Part shown: positions 17,395 through 30,000 of the stretch, piece after piece | Numbering within the stretch: the stretch's first letter is position 1 | How the letters are laid out: the number at the start of each line of letters is the position of its first letter | Assembly (NCBI GenBank): GCA_903862415.1 | Contig: CAIOYD010000044.1 | Span: forward strand, 62,001 to 126,000 | Origin: an uncultured Oxalobacteraceae bacterium | GTDB lineage: Bacteria > Pseudomonadota > Gammaproteobacteria > Burkholderiales > Burkholderiaceae_D | DNA length: 64,000 nt | Direction: 5' to 3' | The notes under the pieces: model-generated | What the model saw: the letters and a program-made list of their open reading frames with translations, nothing else | Database searches by the model: none | What the model was told of the DNA's origin: nothing | Translations under genes and position numbers: made by a program

Positions 17395-18171
17395 ATGTGC
17401 CATTCCCCTTTCAAATTCCTGTCACCGTTGTTTGCCTGCGCGCTTGCCTGCGCGCTTCCTTATTCTGCGCTGGCCGACGACGAGGTAACCATCACACCTT
17501 ATCGACCGACTGTTTCCAATCCGGCGCAATTGCCCACCCCAGGCCAGCTGGAATTTGAGTCCGGCATCCTCGCTGCCAGAACGGCTGCGTTGCAACGCAA
17601 CAGCCTGTCGTATCAGTTTAAACTGGCGTTTAACGAGCAGTGGGGGCTATTGCTCAATGGTGAGGCGTTGGTGCACAGTGATGACCAGGGTATGCGTGCC
17701 ACAGGGGTAGGTGACACCAATGTGGTGTTGAAGCGCGCCTTTGTGCTCGATGAATTGACGGCCCTGGGTCTGGAAGTGGGGGTAAAAATTCCGACGGCAA
17801 AAAACACCATCGGCAGTGGTCAGGCCGATTACAGCATAAATGGCATTTTCAGTCGCGATATCGGCAGCGTGCATCTGGACACCAATCTGAATCTCACCCA
17901 CCTTGGTATCAATGACACCGCTGCGGGCACGCAAACTGGTTGGTCAGCTGCATTGTCTACGCCATGGAATGAATCCTGGGGTATCAATCTGGAACTCTCC
18001 GGAACAAGACGCGCAGAGACTGCCAGCACGGCGCAAGTTTTGTGCGCTGCCACCTTCAGTCCGAGCAAGCAAATGACAGTCGATGTCGGCCTGATCCGGG
18101 GCTTGAACAACGCCTCACCGGACTGGGCCTTTTTTACGGGCATTGTGATTCCGGTTGCTAAATTTTGGTAA
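17395..18171 (+). CDS. Outer-membrane beta-barrel protein, phenol-degradation MetA-like
   Basis: A 258-residue exported protein. From ATG 17395 it begins with a signal peptide (hydrophobic core LFACALACALPYSALA, cleavage expected before DDEV). The mature part alternates polar and hydrophobic residues as in a beta-barrel, with GVGDTNVVLKRAFV and LGLEVGVKIPTAKNT, and ends in a C-terminal aromatic (KFW). This fits the Pfam family of MetA-like channel proteins. The upstream in-frame starts at 17344 and 17371 would bury the signal peptide. The signal-peptide region contains a perfect 12-bp tandem repeat (17432-17455). Substrate unknown. Confidence 0.7.
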   Translation: MCHSPFKFLSPLFACALACALPYSALADDEVTITPYRPTVSNPAQLPTPGQLEFESGILAARTAALQRNSLSYQFKLAFNEQWGLLLNGEALVHSDDQGMRATGVGDTNVVLKRAFVLDELTALGLEVGVKIPTAKNTIGSGQADYSINGIFSRDIGSVHLDTNLNLTHLGINDTAAGTQTGWSAALSTPWNESWGINLELSGTRRAETASTAQVLCAATFSPSKQMTVDVGLIRGLNNASPDWAFFTGIVIPVAKFW

Positions 18172-18324
18172 GTCTCGATACACCCTGCTAAAAAATACAT
18201 GTTATCGATTATTTCAATCGTAAAAAATCTGACTGACTATTTTAAAGTTAAATAAATTAGCGTTAATCGACGCAATAATTTTGTAAAAACCGCGCAGTAA
18301 ACGTTTCAAAAAACATTACTTAAA

Positions 18325-18353
18325 TTTACAATTCAATTTCACTGGATTGTAAA
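18325..18353 (+). promoter_or_regulatory. Inverted repeat before the first TpsB gene
   Basis: TTTACAAT and ATTGTAAA are perfect 8-bp arms 13 nt apart, ending 10 bp before ATG 18364. They lie in an AT-rich 192-bp gap (18172-18363) with no coding frame. A shorter arm pair (CGATT/AATCG) is further upstream. This is a likely operator or leader hairpin controlling the TPS operon; no regulator can be named. Confidence 0.4.
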
Positions 18354-18363
18354 AAAAGTAATA

Positions 18364-20103
18364 ATGAAATCATCATCGTCCCTTTACTTAATTCCTCATG
18401 TACTAAACGTATGTTTGTGGTTGCTTCTGCTAACCACGACTGTACATGCGCAAACCGTTGCCACCCCGGACAGCGAAGAGCAACACAGGCGAGCGCAGGT
18501 ACAGGCACTCGAGCGACAACAAGTGTTGCAACAACCGAGGGTGCATTTGCCTGTACAGCCAAATGTGGCAGATATGGAATCCTGGCCGGAGGAAGCTCCG
18601 TGCTTTACCCTGAAACAGCTCCGACTCGACGCAGCCGATCAACTCCCTGAAAACAGTAAACAGGCCGCAGCCCATGAGTTGCCGCTGGATTTGTTTTATT
18701 TTGCCAGCCAGTATTTGCAAAACTATGTTGGTCGTTGCGCCGGTCATGATGGCGTCAATCTGATCGTCAGGCGTCTGGGTAATTTGATCTTGCAAAACGG
18801 CTACAGCACTACCCGGGTCGGCATTCCCGCACAAGATATGTCGCAGGGGGAATTGCGCATCACGTTGGTGCCGGGCATGATTCATTCAATCCGGATTAAT
18901 GATGCTTCACTCTATGGAACCTGGCGCAATGCCTTTCCTACCGAAGCAGGCCGGGTGCTCAATCTGCGTGATCTGGAGCAGGGTCTGGAACAGATGAAAC
19001 GTCTGACGAGTGAAGACGTTAGCATGCAGATTGTACCTGCAGAAAAACCGGGTGAAAGCGATGTGCTGTTGCAGGTGGCGCGCAACCGTTCATGGAAGCT
19101 AAGTACCACACTCGATAACAGTGGCGCAAAGAGTACCGGTAAATTGCAGGCCAGCGCAAATTTAGTCATTGAAAATCCCCTCGGTTTGTCTGATGTACTC
19201 ACTCTGGGCATCAACAACGATGCTGATCGCAGCAATCACGGTACTAAAGGGAAAAATCTGAGCTACGCGATTCCGTATGGTTACTGGAATAGCAGTCTGA
19301 GTGTGAATGATTCTGAGTATTACCAGCAGATTGCCGGTAAAAATACTTCCTATATTTCCAGTGGCCAGTCACGCACTGCGCAGTTCAAACTCAGTCAGGT
19401 GGTTGAGCGTGATCAACAGCAAAAAAACAGCTGGCAATTCAACCTTGGGAAACGCTGGGCACACAGTTATTTTGATGATGCTGAAATTGATGTGCAAAAA
19501 CGCGATGTGACTTTTGTTGAACTCGGCTGGACTCACAAACACTACTTTAATCATGGTCAGCTCGATGTGACACTGGCGGGTCGCTGGGGCACTTCCTGGC
19601 TGGGTGGACAGCAAGATCGCAACAACCGTCCGAACGATGAACCTACCTTTTCTTATGCTCTGCAAACTCTGGACGCCACCCTGAGCGAGCAGTTTCAACT
19701 GGCCAGTCTGCCGTTGACTTATCTGGGAACATTGCGTGCTCAGACCTCTGGTTCAGCACTGTATTTGTCAGATCAGTTTTCCATAGGCGGCCCCTATACC
19801 GTGCGCGGATTTGATGGCGAATTAACCCTGACAGCCGAACGCGGATTTTTTCTGCGTAATGAAATTTCTGTGCCAATCGCCCACAGCAGTCACGCGGTTT
19901 ATGCCGGTCTGGATGTGGGTAAAGTGTTTGGCCGCAGCGTACCGTATCTGGTCGGTGACACACTTGCCGGTGCTACGTTAGGTGTGCGCGGCAGCTGGCA
20001 ACATTTTTTTTATGACGTTTTTGCAGGCTGGCCGGTTTATCAGCCGGAACAGTTTGCAACCACGACACCCACGGTGGGATTGACTCTCACCTTGTTTTAC
20101 TGA
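18364..20103 (+). CDS. TpsB outer-membrane transporter (ShlB/FhaC/HecB family), system 1
   Basis: This Omp85-superfamily pore exports the TpsA protein encoded downstream. The 579-residue product has a signal peptide (cleavage after TTTVHA), an N-terminal helix/linker rich in Gln and Arg, two POTRA-like domains (about residues 75-240) and a 16-strand barrel. The hallmark L6 motif is intact: GGPYTVRGFDGE with V480-R481-G482-F483. The C terminus ends in LTLTLFY, a normal outer-membrane insertion signal. A lipoprotein gene (23 bp downstream) separates it from tpsA, an unusual order. Confidence 0.93.
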   Translation: MKSSSSLYLIPHVLNVCLWLLLLTTTVHAQTVATPDSEEQHRRAQVQALERQQVLQQPRVHLPVQPNVADMESWPEEAPCFTLKQLRLDAADQLPENSKQAAAHELPLDLFYFASQYLQNYVGRCAGHDGVNLIVRRLGNLILQNGYSTTRVGIPAQDMSQGELRITLVPGMIHSIRINDASLYGTWRNAFPTEAGRVLNLRDLEQGLEQMKRLTSEDVSMQIVPAEKPGESDVLLQVARNRSWKLSTTLDNSGAKSTGKLQASANLVIENPLGLSDVLTLGINNDADRSNHGTKGKNLSYAIPYGYWNSSLSVNDSEYYQQIAGKNTSYISSGQSRTAQFKLSQVVERDQQQKNSWQFNLGKRWAHSYFDDAEIDVQKRDVTFVELGWTHKHYFNHGQLDVTLAGRWGTSWLGGQQDRNNRPNDEPTFSYALQTLDATLSEQFQLASLPLTYLGTLRAQTSGSALYLSDQFSIGGPYTVRGFDGELTLTAERGFFLRNEISVPIAHSSHAVYAGLDVGKVFGRSVPYLVGDTLAGATLGVRGSWQHFFYDVFAGWPVYQPEQFATTTPTVGLTLTLFY

Positions 20104-20126
20104 TGTTAACTTTAAAGGAATGAACT

Positions 20127-21038
20127 ATGAAACTGGCAACACGAATAACACCTTCTTTGACACTGTGTCTGTTACTCGCCGCGTTGAGTGCCTGTGGTGG
20201 TAGCGACAACAAGCAACAGCAAAAACAAGCTGAGGCTCCTGCGCAATCAGGCAGCGCGATTTTTAATCGTCTTGGATGGGAAGAATTTCCGGGTGGAGAG
20301 CAGATCAATGGAGTTCTTGGGGCTTCAGTAGATACTTCTGGCAACATCACTTTCAAGCAAAAAAGTCTGGTTCCGGAATACAACTTCAACTTTACTTTTG
20401 GCAGTGGATTACCTGGCAGTCCGTTTTCCAGTAATTATATTGCAACCACCATAGGTTCAGCACATAAGCAAATCAGAATACTAAGCCCGAACATAACCTC
20501 AACCGTCCAAAATGTGATGTGGAGCGATACGCTCTATCCCAATATGTTCGGACTCGAAATCGCTGGCTATTTAGCCAAACCATCCCAGATTGAATGGCCT
20601 GCAGGCGATACGATTTCTTACCATGGCAGTGCCTTCCAATATGTGGAAGAAAATGATTCAGCCAATCCTGGTGAGACTGTGACGGAACTGCTTGCTTCTG
20701 CGGTGACAGCAACACTTGATGTGGTCAGCAAAAAATTTACTGTGTTAGTAGATGGCAAGATTACTCAGCTTGAAGGTCTGGATTCTCCCTTATCTGAAAA
20801 AATGCCAGCAGACAGTTTTTCTGAGGTTTTGACTTTATCTCAACTCGATTTTTCCGGAGATTATTTGCGCTATGCCGTTGATGGCATCGAGCCAAATCCA
20901 AAGGAATTTCATAATAAATTTCATATGGGATTTTTTGGCACACATGCACAGGAGTTCGGTGGAATCGCCGTCATTGATGATCCGAAAGACAGCCGCATTC
21001 ATCGCAAAATTATTTCCTTCACGTTAAGGAAACAATAG
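20127..21038 (+). CDS. Lipoprotein with TbpB-like C-terminal barrel, in TPS operon
   Basis: A 303-residue lipoprotein. The signal peptide ends in the lipobox LSAC with C23 followed by Gly-Gly, which does not signal inner-membrane retention, so outer-membrane placement is likely. The body is beta-rich. The C-terminal ~100 residues end in MGFFGTHAQEFGGIAVIDD, which matches the GxFxGxxAxExGG signature of transferrin-binding-protein-like barrels and factor H-binding-type lipoproteins. AAAGGA precedes ATG 20127. It lies between tpsB (23 bp) and tpsA (22 bp), so it is probably co-expressed. A role as surface co-receptor or TpsA-retention factor is inference. No Slam translocon gene is in the window. 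Confidence 0.65.
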   Translation: MKLATRITPSLTLCLLLAALSACGGSDNKQQQKQAEAPAQSGSAIFNRLGWEEFPGGEQINGVLGASVDTSGNITFKQKSLVPEYNFNFTFGSGLPGSPFSSNYIATTIGSAHKQIRILSPNITSTVQNVMWSDTLYPNMFGLEIAGYLAKPSQIEWPAGDTISYHGSAFQYVEENDSANPGETVTELLASAVTATLDVVSKKFTVLVDGKITQLEGLDSPLSEKMPADSFSEVLTLSQLDFSGDYLRYAVDGIEPNPKEFHNKFHMGFFGTHAQEFGGIAVIDDPKDSRIHRKIISFTLRKQ

Positions 21039-21060
21039 TTTTCCGATAGAGGAGAGGATC

Positions 21061-24000
21061 ATGAATAAACAGACGTATCGCGTAATCTTCAGTCGCGTCA
21101 AAGGTATATGCATCGCTGTGGCTGAATCTGCTAATATCCGGCAGTCAGCATGTACTGTCGGTTCAGGCTGTGCCAGCCGGTTTTTGTTGCGGCTGACTCC
21201 GGTGCTGGTGGCGGCTATTTTCGGGCATGCGTCTGTGGCGCAGGCGCAAATGGTGGCCTATAAAAATGGCGCTGGACCGCGCACGGCAATTGATCAGACC
21301 GCCAATGGCATTCCGCTGGTGCAAATCGTCACGCCGAACGCTTCCGGCTTAAGTCACAACCGCTATGAACAGTTCAATGTAGACCGTCAGGGCGTGATCC
21401 TCAATAACAGTCCGGGCACGATCAACACCACGCTGGGTGGCTATATTCCTGCCAATCCTGCTTTGGTGCATGGCAGTGCCCGGACCATTTTAAATGAAGT
21501 CATGAGCAGCAGTCGTTCCCAGCTTAATGGCTATATCGAAGTAGCAGGTCAGCGCGCCGATGTGATATTGGCTAACCCGAACGGCATTACCACGTCCAAT
21601 GGCGCTGGGTGGATTAACAGTGCGCATGTCACCCTGACTACCGGAACGCCGCAATTTGATCGTCAGGATAATCTGGTCGGTTTTCGGGTCCGGAATGGTG
21701 ATATACAAATCTCCTCAGGAGGGCTCAATGCGGGCGGTGTCGAACAACTTGATTTAATTGCCCGCTCTATTACCCTCAACGATAAGCTGTGGGGTAATCA
21801 ACTCAATTTGATCAGTGGAGTGAATGAGGTCAGCTATGGCGATCTTGCCGTTCAACCGTTACAGGTAGACACAGACGGAATAGTGGCAGGCATCGATTCT
21901 TCGGAACTTGGCGGTATGTATGCGCAAAAAATCACGCTGGTAGCCACCCAGGCCGGTATTGGTGTGCGCACGTTGGGACAACTGTCTGCCGCTGAGGTGG
22001 GCATAGACAGTCATGGAAAAATTCTGCTGGCCGGGCAGGTCAGCGCTGACGGGCAGCTTGCTTTGCACAGCGATGATGGCATCAGTAATACAGGCAGCCT
22101 GTATGGAAACAGCGTGGCTGTCAGCGGCGGGGCGCTGGAAAACAGCGGTACGCTGGCGGCACAATCTGATGTGCAGATACACACCAAGAGTATGCTTTCT
22201 TCCGGTAAGCTTGCTGCCGGTATGGACAGTGCCGGAAAAATTTCTCAGGACGGCAATCTGACTGTCACCGCTACCGATGCCGTCACCATCAACGGCACTA
22301 CGCTGGCGGGTGGAAATTTATCAATGACGGCGCCTGAGCTGGACTTAAACCACGCCACAACGAATGCTTATGGAAGCATTGAGCTTAATGCCACCAATGG
22401 AAGCATACGGCATCAGGGAGCGAGCCTGCAGTCGCCCGTTGGAATGAGCCTGACTGCAACTGCTGGCATAGATAATGATCACGGCAACATGATCGCGGGT
22501 TTGCTTACTGTGAATGCGGGCACACTGTCCAATCAGGCAGGATCTTTGCTGCAAACCGGAACCGGGTCCACCCGCTTTGCCATTGCCGGTTTGTTTAATA
22601 ATACGAATGGAACAGTGAACAGTAACGGACAATCAATGCAATGGCAGACGGGCGATCTGATCAATCATTATGGTCAGATCGGGCATGCCGGCAATGCAGC
22701 GTTACAGCTCACTTCAGGAGCTATCAGCAATCAGGGAGGGCGCATCGCCAGCAATGGGCAGGTCGATCTTCATGCCGATGCACTCGATAATCAGGCAGGT
22801 CAATTAGTCAGCAACCTTGATAGTTTGTTGGTGTTGAATACCACGCTCAATAATGATCAGGGTGTATTACAGGGTGCAACCAGCCTGACAGTCCGGGCTG
22901 GCAATATCAGTAACAGTCATGGCAGGTTGCTGGCCAATGAGAACCTGAACATCACGGCCAGCGGTGCGGTCAGCAATTTCAGCAGCAGCGGGGATGACAG
23001 TCTGATCGCCAGCAATGGCACTCTGGCACTGCATGCTGGCAGTGTGCGTAACAATGGTACAGTCTCTGCTCAGCAGAATATAACGCTGGCAGTCGATGAT
23101 GAACTCAATAACGATGGCGGCCAACTCTCAGCCACTGACGCCATTGATTTGCAGACAGTCCGCTTGAGTAATGCTGCCGGAGTAGTGAATGCGGCCCAGG
23201 TCAGCGCAGCAGCACAGCAATTCGATAACAGTCAGGGTGAAATTGCCGCTGACACGTTGATCTTACAGGCCACGGATTTATTGAACTTGCAGGGCAAGTT
23301 ACTTCACTATGGCAGCGAGTCGGCCAGCATTGATGTCAGCCATGTACTGGATAATTCCAGCGAAGGTGTCATTGAAGTCAACGGCGCTGATCTGCGTCTG
23401 ACGCCGCAATGGCTGAATAATTCCGACGGAAAAATTCTGCATGCCGGTAACGGTACACTGGTGCTCGGCGATGGCGCCACCAGTCTGGTGAATGTGAATG
23501 GTACGATTGCCAGTAATGGTGCTTTACAGCTCGATGTGGCTAAACTCGACAATCAGCGCGGCACGCTCTCGGTACAGGGGCAGGCCAGTCTCAACAGTGC
23601 GGGCCTGATCGACAATACTGAGGGAAAAATCAGTTCCGCCTCCGGGCTTACGCTGCAAACGCAGGATCTTGATAACAGTGCCGGTCGGCTGCTTTCCCTC
23701 AATACCGATGGCATGTCGGTGACGGTGGCGCATGAACTTAATAATCAATCAGGCCTGACTGCGCAAGAACAAACCGGTGGCTTAATCGGTGGTAATGGTG
23801 ATGTCTGGCTGACAGCCGCAACACTGGCTAATCATGGCGCAATCAGCGCAGCGGGAAGTTTATCCGGTTGGGCGCAGGAGCTCAACAATTCAGCTGGCAG
23901 TCTGATGGCCAATGGTGAGCTGACTTTGACTGCCACCGATCTGGACAATACCCGTGGTGTGATCGACGCTGACATGGTGAAAACCGACGTGCGTGAACTG

Positions 24001-27000
24001 AATAACCAGCAGGGACGGATCAGTGCCGGGCAACTGCAATTGAACGCGCTGAATTTATCGAATCATCAGGGTCAGATCATACATTATGGTGTGGACGCTG
24101 CTGTGATCGCGATCCAGCAACATCTCGACAACAGTGCGCAGGGTGCGATACAGGTCAACAGTGCCAATCTGACCCTGTCACCAGCGCAGCTCAACAATCA
24201 GGGCGGTAGCATTGCCCATGCGGGTCATGGCTTGCTGACGGTGACTACTGCGCAGGGATCTGTGCTCAATCAGGGTGGCAGCATCAGCAGTAATGGGGCT
24301 GTCAATATCAACACGGCTGAACTGCAAAATCAGCAGGGGGCTATTGTGGCTATGCAAGAGCTTAAGCTGGCTGCTGCCCATGTAGATAATAGCTCGCATG
24401 GCGAACTCAGTGGCGATAGCCTGAGTCTTCTGGTGGATGGCGATATCGATAATCGTGGTGGAAAAATTCAATCCTACAATCAGGGAATTACGCTTGCGGC
24501 CAATACGCTCAATAATGCCGGCGGAATCTTGCAGAATCTGGGGGAGACTGATGTGTGGCTCGACCTGAGTGGCAACCTGATCAATTCTGTTGTTGATCAG
24601 ACTGGCGGATTCATGGGCAGTGCCGGTTTGTTGGCACTCAATGCCAATACTGTCGATAACCAGCAAGGGACGCTGTATTCCGGACAGGCACTGTTTATCA
24701 ATGCAAAAGAGAGGATGAATAACGTCTCTGGCATAGTGCAGGCCGGTGGCACCGTGCAAATGAGCACCTCGGGTGCCATTCAAAATAATAACGGATTGAT
24801 TGAAGCCAACGGCGATCAGGGAGTTTCAATTAACTCTGGCATCAGTATAGACAACAGCGGTGGTCGCATTGCCGCCAGTGCTGATCTGGTTAAACTTAGC
24901 GCGACCGATATCAATAATCTTGAAGGTGTTATCGCCAGCAGTGATGACGTGAGTCTGGAAGCTGATCGTTTGCGCAATTCCGGTGAACTGTATGCCCAGG
25001 GTGCTGTGGATTTGTTTGTCCGTAACAGTGTTGATAACACGGGTGGTCATATCCTGGCCGGTAAAAGCTTCAGTATGCAGGAAGCGTCCGCTATCCTCAC
25101 TAATCATCAAGGGGAAATATCTGCCGCTGGCAATATGAATGTGCAGGTGGCCAGTCTGGATAACAGTCAGGGAAAAATCATCAGCACCGGAGACGGAAAT
25201 CTGTCACTGTCTGCCGGCGCAGTTACTAATGCCGCTGGCAGTCTGTCCAGTGCCGCTGATCTGAAACTCACTACCAGCAGCCTGAGTGGCAACGGCAGTG
25301 TTTTTGCGGGTCAGGATGGCATGATCAATTTATCGGGTGATTATGTATTCACGACCGATAATCCCTTCAAGGCCAACCGTGATCTGACCATAACGACCCT
25401 GGGTAATTTTATCAATCATGCCACTCTGGAAGCCGGTCGGAATCTGCATCTGGTGGCGGGTAATCTGAGTAATTCTTTCGGTGCATTGATGAATGCCGGT
25501 CATGGTCTGACCTGGCTTGAGCTAGACAGACAGCTGTATAACCTCGGACGAATTTACGGTGACGATATTGCCGTGGCAGCCAGCAGTCTGCTCAATGACG
25601 GCAAACTCAATCCCGATGGCAGCACCCTGCAGGCCGGTGTGATTGCAGCGCGCAATGATATGGATTTGGGTGTGGACAGCATTAGCAATCGGGATCATGC
25701 CGTCATCCAAAGCCTGGGCAATCTGGCCGCCGGCAGCACTCTCGACAGCAATCAGCGTGCCAGTGGCAGGGGAGCGCAAATCAATAATTTTTCCGCCACG
25801 ATTGATGCCGGACAAAACCTGTCCCTGCAGACAGCATCGCTGATGAATACCAATGGCTATTTTTCTACCGGAGTACAGCTTTCCGATCCGATCAGTTTGC
25901 GTTATTTTAAACTGAATTCGGAAGATCGATTGCAAAATCAAATAGATGCCAAAATTGTCCTCGAAGACCATATTGACAAGCTGGTGACTTTGTCCGACAA
26001 CAGGCGGTTCAACGATTACAATATACTTGATGTCCAAGAGAGTATAGAAACCCCGATTGTGCTGCATTCCGATCCGGCGCGTATTTCTGCTGGCGGACAA
26101 ATGCAGTTGGCCGGGAATGTGGTCAATGATAAAAGTGTGCTTATTGCCGGTGGTGATATTGTCGGTCAGGTTGACAGTCTGCAAAATCTCGATGCCACCG
26201 GCGTGATGAAAATCATTGATGGTCCCGGTTCGACGACGCAGTGGCATACCACTATCAAGAAAACATTAAGTCATCGGGATGATGATTATGGCGACAAAAT
26301 ACAATTTACATTGACGACCAATAAAAATATTTCCCTCAATGTAGTACGGTTTGAAAAATTCCAACAACCGGATCAGTCTGATAATGAAGCAGTCGGTGCT
26401 GGTGTTGTCAGCAACGATTTACCCCAAGCCAGTGGTTTTGTGCTCGACGGTAATCTTTTGGCACCGTTCATGCATGGCACTGGAAAAATTGTTAATGCGG
26501 CCATGGGCGCTACTCATGCCAATCTGGTCAGCGGTGCAGGTGCAATTGAAGCTGTTCAGACCGGTTCCGGTGCCAATCATTCCGTGCCACTGTCGCCGCA
26601 AACTGTGGCCACGGCCAGTGCCGCCATTCCTGATCTGGTCATACCTTCGAGTCAGCTGTTTGTGGTGCACAATAATCCGGCGCAAACCTTTGTGATTGAA
26701 ACCGATCCCAAATTCACCAACTATCAAACCTTTATTTCCAGTGATTACCTGCTCAGTCGCCTGACACTTGATCCGCAGCGGGCACAAAAACGCCTGGGCG
26801 ACGGATTTTATGAACAAAAACTGATCAACGACCAAATCACTCAATTAACGGGCAAACGTTTTCTGGCGCAGTACAGTTCCAATGAAGAACAATATCTGGC
26901 CTTGATGGATGCCGGTGTGCAGACGGCAAAACAGTTTCAGCTCACCCCCGGAATTGCGTTATCTGCATCACAGATGGCCGCACTGACCACCGATATGGTC

Positions 27001-30000
27001 TGGTTGGTTGCGCAGGACATCAAGCTTGCCGATGGAACGGTTAAACGTGTGTTGGTGCCGGTGGTGTATCTGGCGCAGATGAATGTAGCTGATATGCAGC
27101 CCACCGGTTCGATTATTTCTGCGCGCAATCTGGGGGTTGCGGTGCAGGGCGAACTGCGCAATGGCGGGACCATAACCGCCACGCAGCAAAACCTGATTCA
27201 GGCCACCGATATCCGCAATGCCGGTGTGATACGCAGCACCGATGGTGCGACAGTTCTGATAGCCGACAACGATTTAATCAATCAGGGTGGCCGCATTTCC
27301 GGTCATCAGGTTGGATTGCAGGCCGGTCGCGATGTCGTCATGACGACCACGATCTCAGACAATCACAGCGACTCTGTCGGTGTTCATCGACAGGCGAACA
27401 TTATTGACCAACAGGCCGGTGTACAGGCGGATGCGTTGAGTATCCGTGGTGGCCGCGATGTCAACCTTAGTGGCGCGCAAATTGACAGTACCGGTCAGGC
27501 CGTGCTGGCCGCCGGGCGTGACCTGAATCTGGCTGCCGTCAATACGCTTGAGGCTGCCAGTGTTGATTACGGCGGGCATAATAACTTTAGTGAAAGTAAC
27601 AGCGTGGTTCACGGTACACAAATTCATACCGGTGGTGATCTGATTCTCTCTGCCGGGCAGGATATCAATGCCACGGCGGCCTATGCCAGTTCTGAGGGGA
27701 CGCTGACCGCGGTGGCCGGACGCGATGTTAATTTACTCGCTGCAGAGCAGAAATCCAGTTTTTCCAGTGAAACCGAAAAACATTCCGGTTCTTCGCTTAC
27801 TTTTTCGCGTAATGATACTCATACCCAGTTTGAACGCGAAAGCACTCAGTCGGTGGGGACGACGCTGTCCGGGAATGCGGTGCAAATTTCCGCCGGACAT
27901 AATGTGCAGGTTGTGGGTGGTAATATTGTTTCCACCCAGGATGCGGTGATCAGTGCTGTCAATCAAATTGATGTCACTGCCAGTCAATCCAGCCTGCGGC
28001 ATCATGAAAGCCGCGAAGAGCACACCTCGGGAATCTTTACCGGCGGAGGGATCGGCGTGACCCTCGGCAGCAAACAACAGGCCGATGCCAATCAGGATGC
28101 CAGTATCCAGCATCAGGGCAGCATGATAGGCAGCCTTGAAGGCAATGTTATCCTCCAGGCCGGTAAAAAAGTGACTGTGGCCGGCAGTGATTTACTGGCT
28201 GGTAAGGACGTCATGGTGATTGGGCCGAATGCCAGCATCGGTGCGGTGGAAAACAAACTCCAGCATGGTGAACAGCACAGTGCCAGCCAGAGTGGTCTGA
28301 CCCTAAGCGTCACGAGTCCGATAGTCGAAGCCGCCACCACCGTGATACAAAGCGCGCAGCGGGCCGGTGAAGTCGATGATCCGCGCCTGAAAAAACTGTA
28401 TGCCGCCAAAGCCGCGGCTACCGCCATGAGCAACTATGACAGCCTGGCCAATGAAGCCAGTCAGATTGCCAATGGCACTGACGCCAGTGTCGGCATCAAA
28501 CTTTCGGTCGGCAGCAGTCATCAGGAAAGCCACAGCGCCAATCAGTTGAGCGAAATGCAGGGCAGTCAGATACTCGCCGGTGGCGAACTGCGGGTGATTT
28601 CCAGTGGCGATAAAACCAATCCGCAGGAGGGTAATATTTCCATCACCGGCAGCAACTTAAAAGCGCAACATACACTGCTCTCTGCCACGCACGATATTGT
28701 GATGCAGGGTACGCAAAACAGCAGCAGCAACCAGCAAACCAATAACAGTAGTGGCTGGAATGCCGGTGTGGGCATCAGTATGGGTCAGCAAACCGGCATC
28801 ACCTTCAGCGCCAGTGGCTATCAGGCCAAAGGCAAAGCCAATGGCGACAGCAGCATCCAGAGCAACAGTCATCTTGACACCAATGAGCTGACCATCATCA
28901 GCGGCCATGACGTCAACCTCGACGGTGCCGTGGTGCGCGCCAACCATGTCGATGGCGCGATTGCCCACGATCTGACTATCTCCAGCCTGCAAGACAGTGA
29001 AACCTTCCGCAGCCAGCAACAAAGCATCAGTGGCGGTGCCAGTTTCACTTACGGCACCGGTGGCGGCAGTGCCAGTTTTGCCGCCAGTCGCAGCCACACC
29101 AATGCCGATCTGGCTGCCGTGAGTGAACAAAGCGGCATTCAGGCTGGCAGTGGCGGCTTTGATATCCGGGTGGGCAACCATACCCAGCTCAATGGTGGCG
29201 CCATCACCAGTACAGCTGCCGCTGAAAACAACCATTTCAGCACCAACAGTCTGGGCGTGGCCGATCTGAACAATCATCAGAGTCTGGAATCCCAGTCGCA
29301 AAGTGTGGCGGCCGGAACCGGCAGCGCCATGGTGGCGGCAGCTAAAGCGGTCATCAGTGGACTGGCCGGTAACGCCAATGCCAACAGCAGTGCCAGCAGC
29401 AGCACCAAAGCCACCATCAGCGCCGGAAAAATCGACATCCGCAATGGCGACACCAGCGCACTTGTCAGCCTTAATCGTGATGCCGACAGCGCCAATGCTA
29501 TCCTGCCCGGCAACAACCCGCAACAAATCGCCAATGCCGTGCAAAACAGCAGCGAAGCCGGGCAGGTGATCGGAGACATCAGCGGCCAGTTTATCGACCG
29601 CGCCGCTGCGGTCATCCAGGGCAGCAATCCCAGCAAAACCTACCGCGTGGTTTGCAAACAGGAACCCTGTACCTACGACCCCAACCTGAAAATCGACCCC
29701 AACCGCAAAGACCCCCAGGGCCAGCCGAATGTGGTGATGGTTGAAGTCAGCCAGCAAGATATTCAAGCCATGAGTGTGGAAGAACGCAAAGGCTTGGTGG
29801 TGGCCACCAATGGCATCATGAATGATGTGCAGCGTGCGGGGGAGGTGGCGTTGCAGAATGCGGATGCGAATGAACAAGGCGATATCAAGAATTTCGGTAA
29901 TTCCAAGCCGGAAATTATTCTGGTGGATTCTCCCCATTCCGGCAATGTGGTTTCCGAGGTGTTGGTAGCAGGATATGAAAAATTTTTAGTGCCTGTGACC

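Noticed and set aside
28657-29937. 426-residue minus-strand frame inside the first tpsA gene
   Set aside because: It is antisense to a clear TpsA gene, has low-complexity Ala/Gly/Ile composition typical of a shadow frame, and lacks a ribosome site and recognisable motifs.
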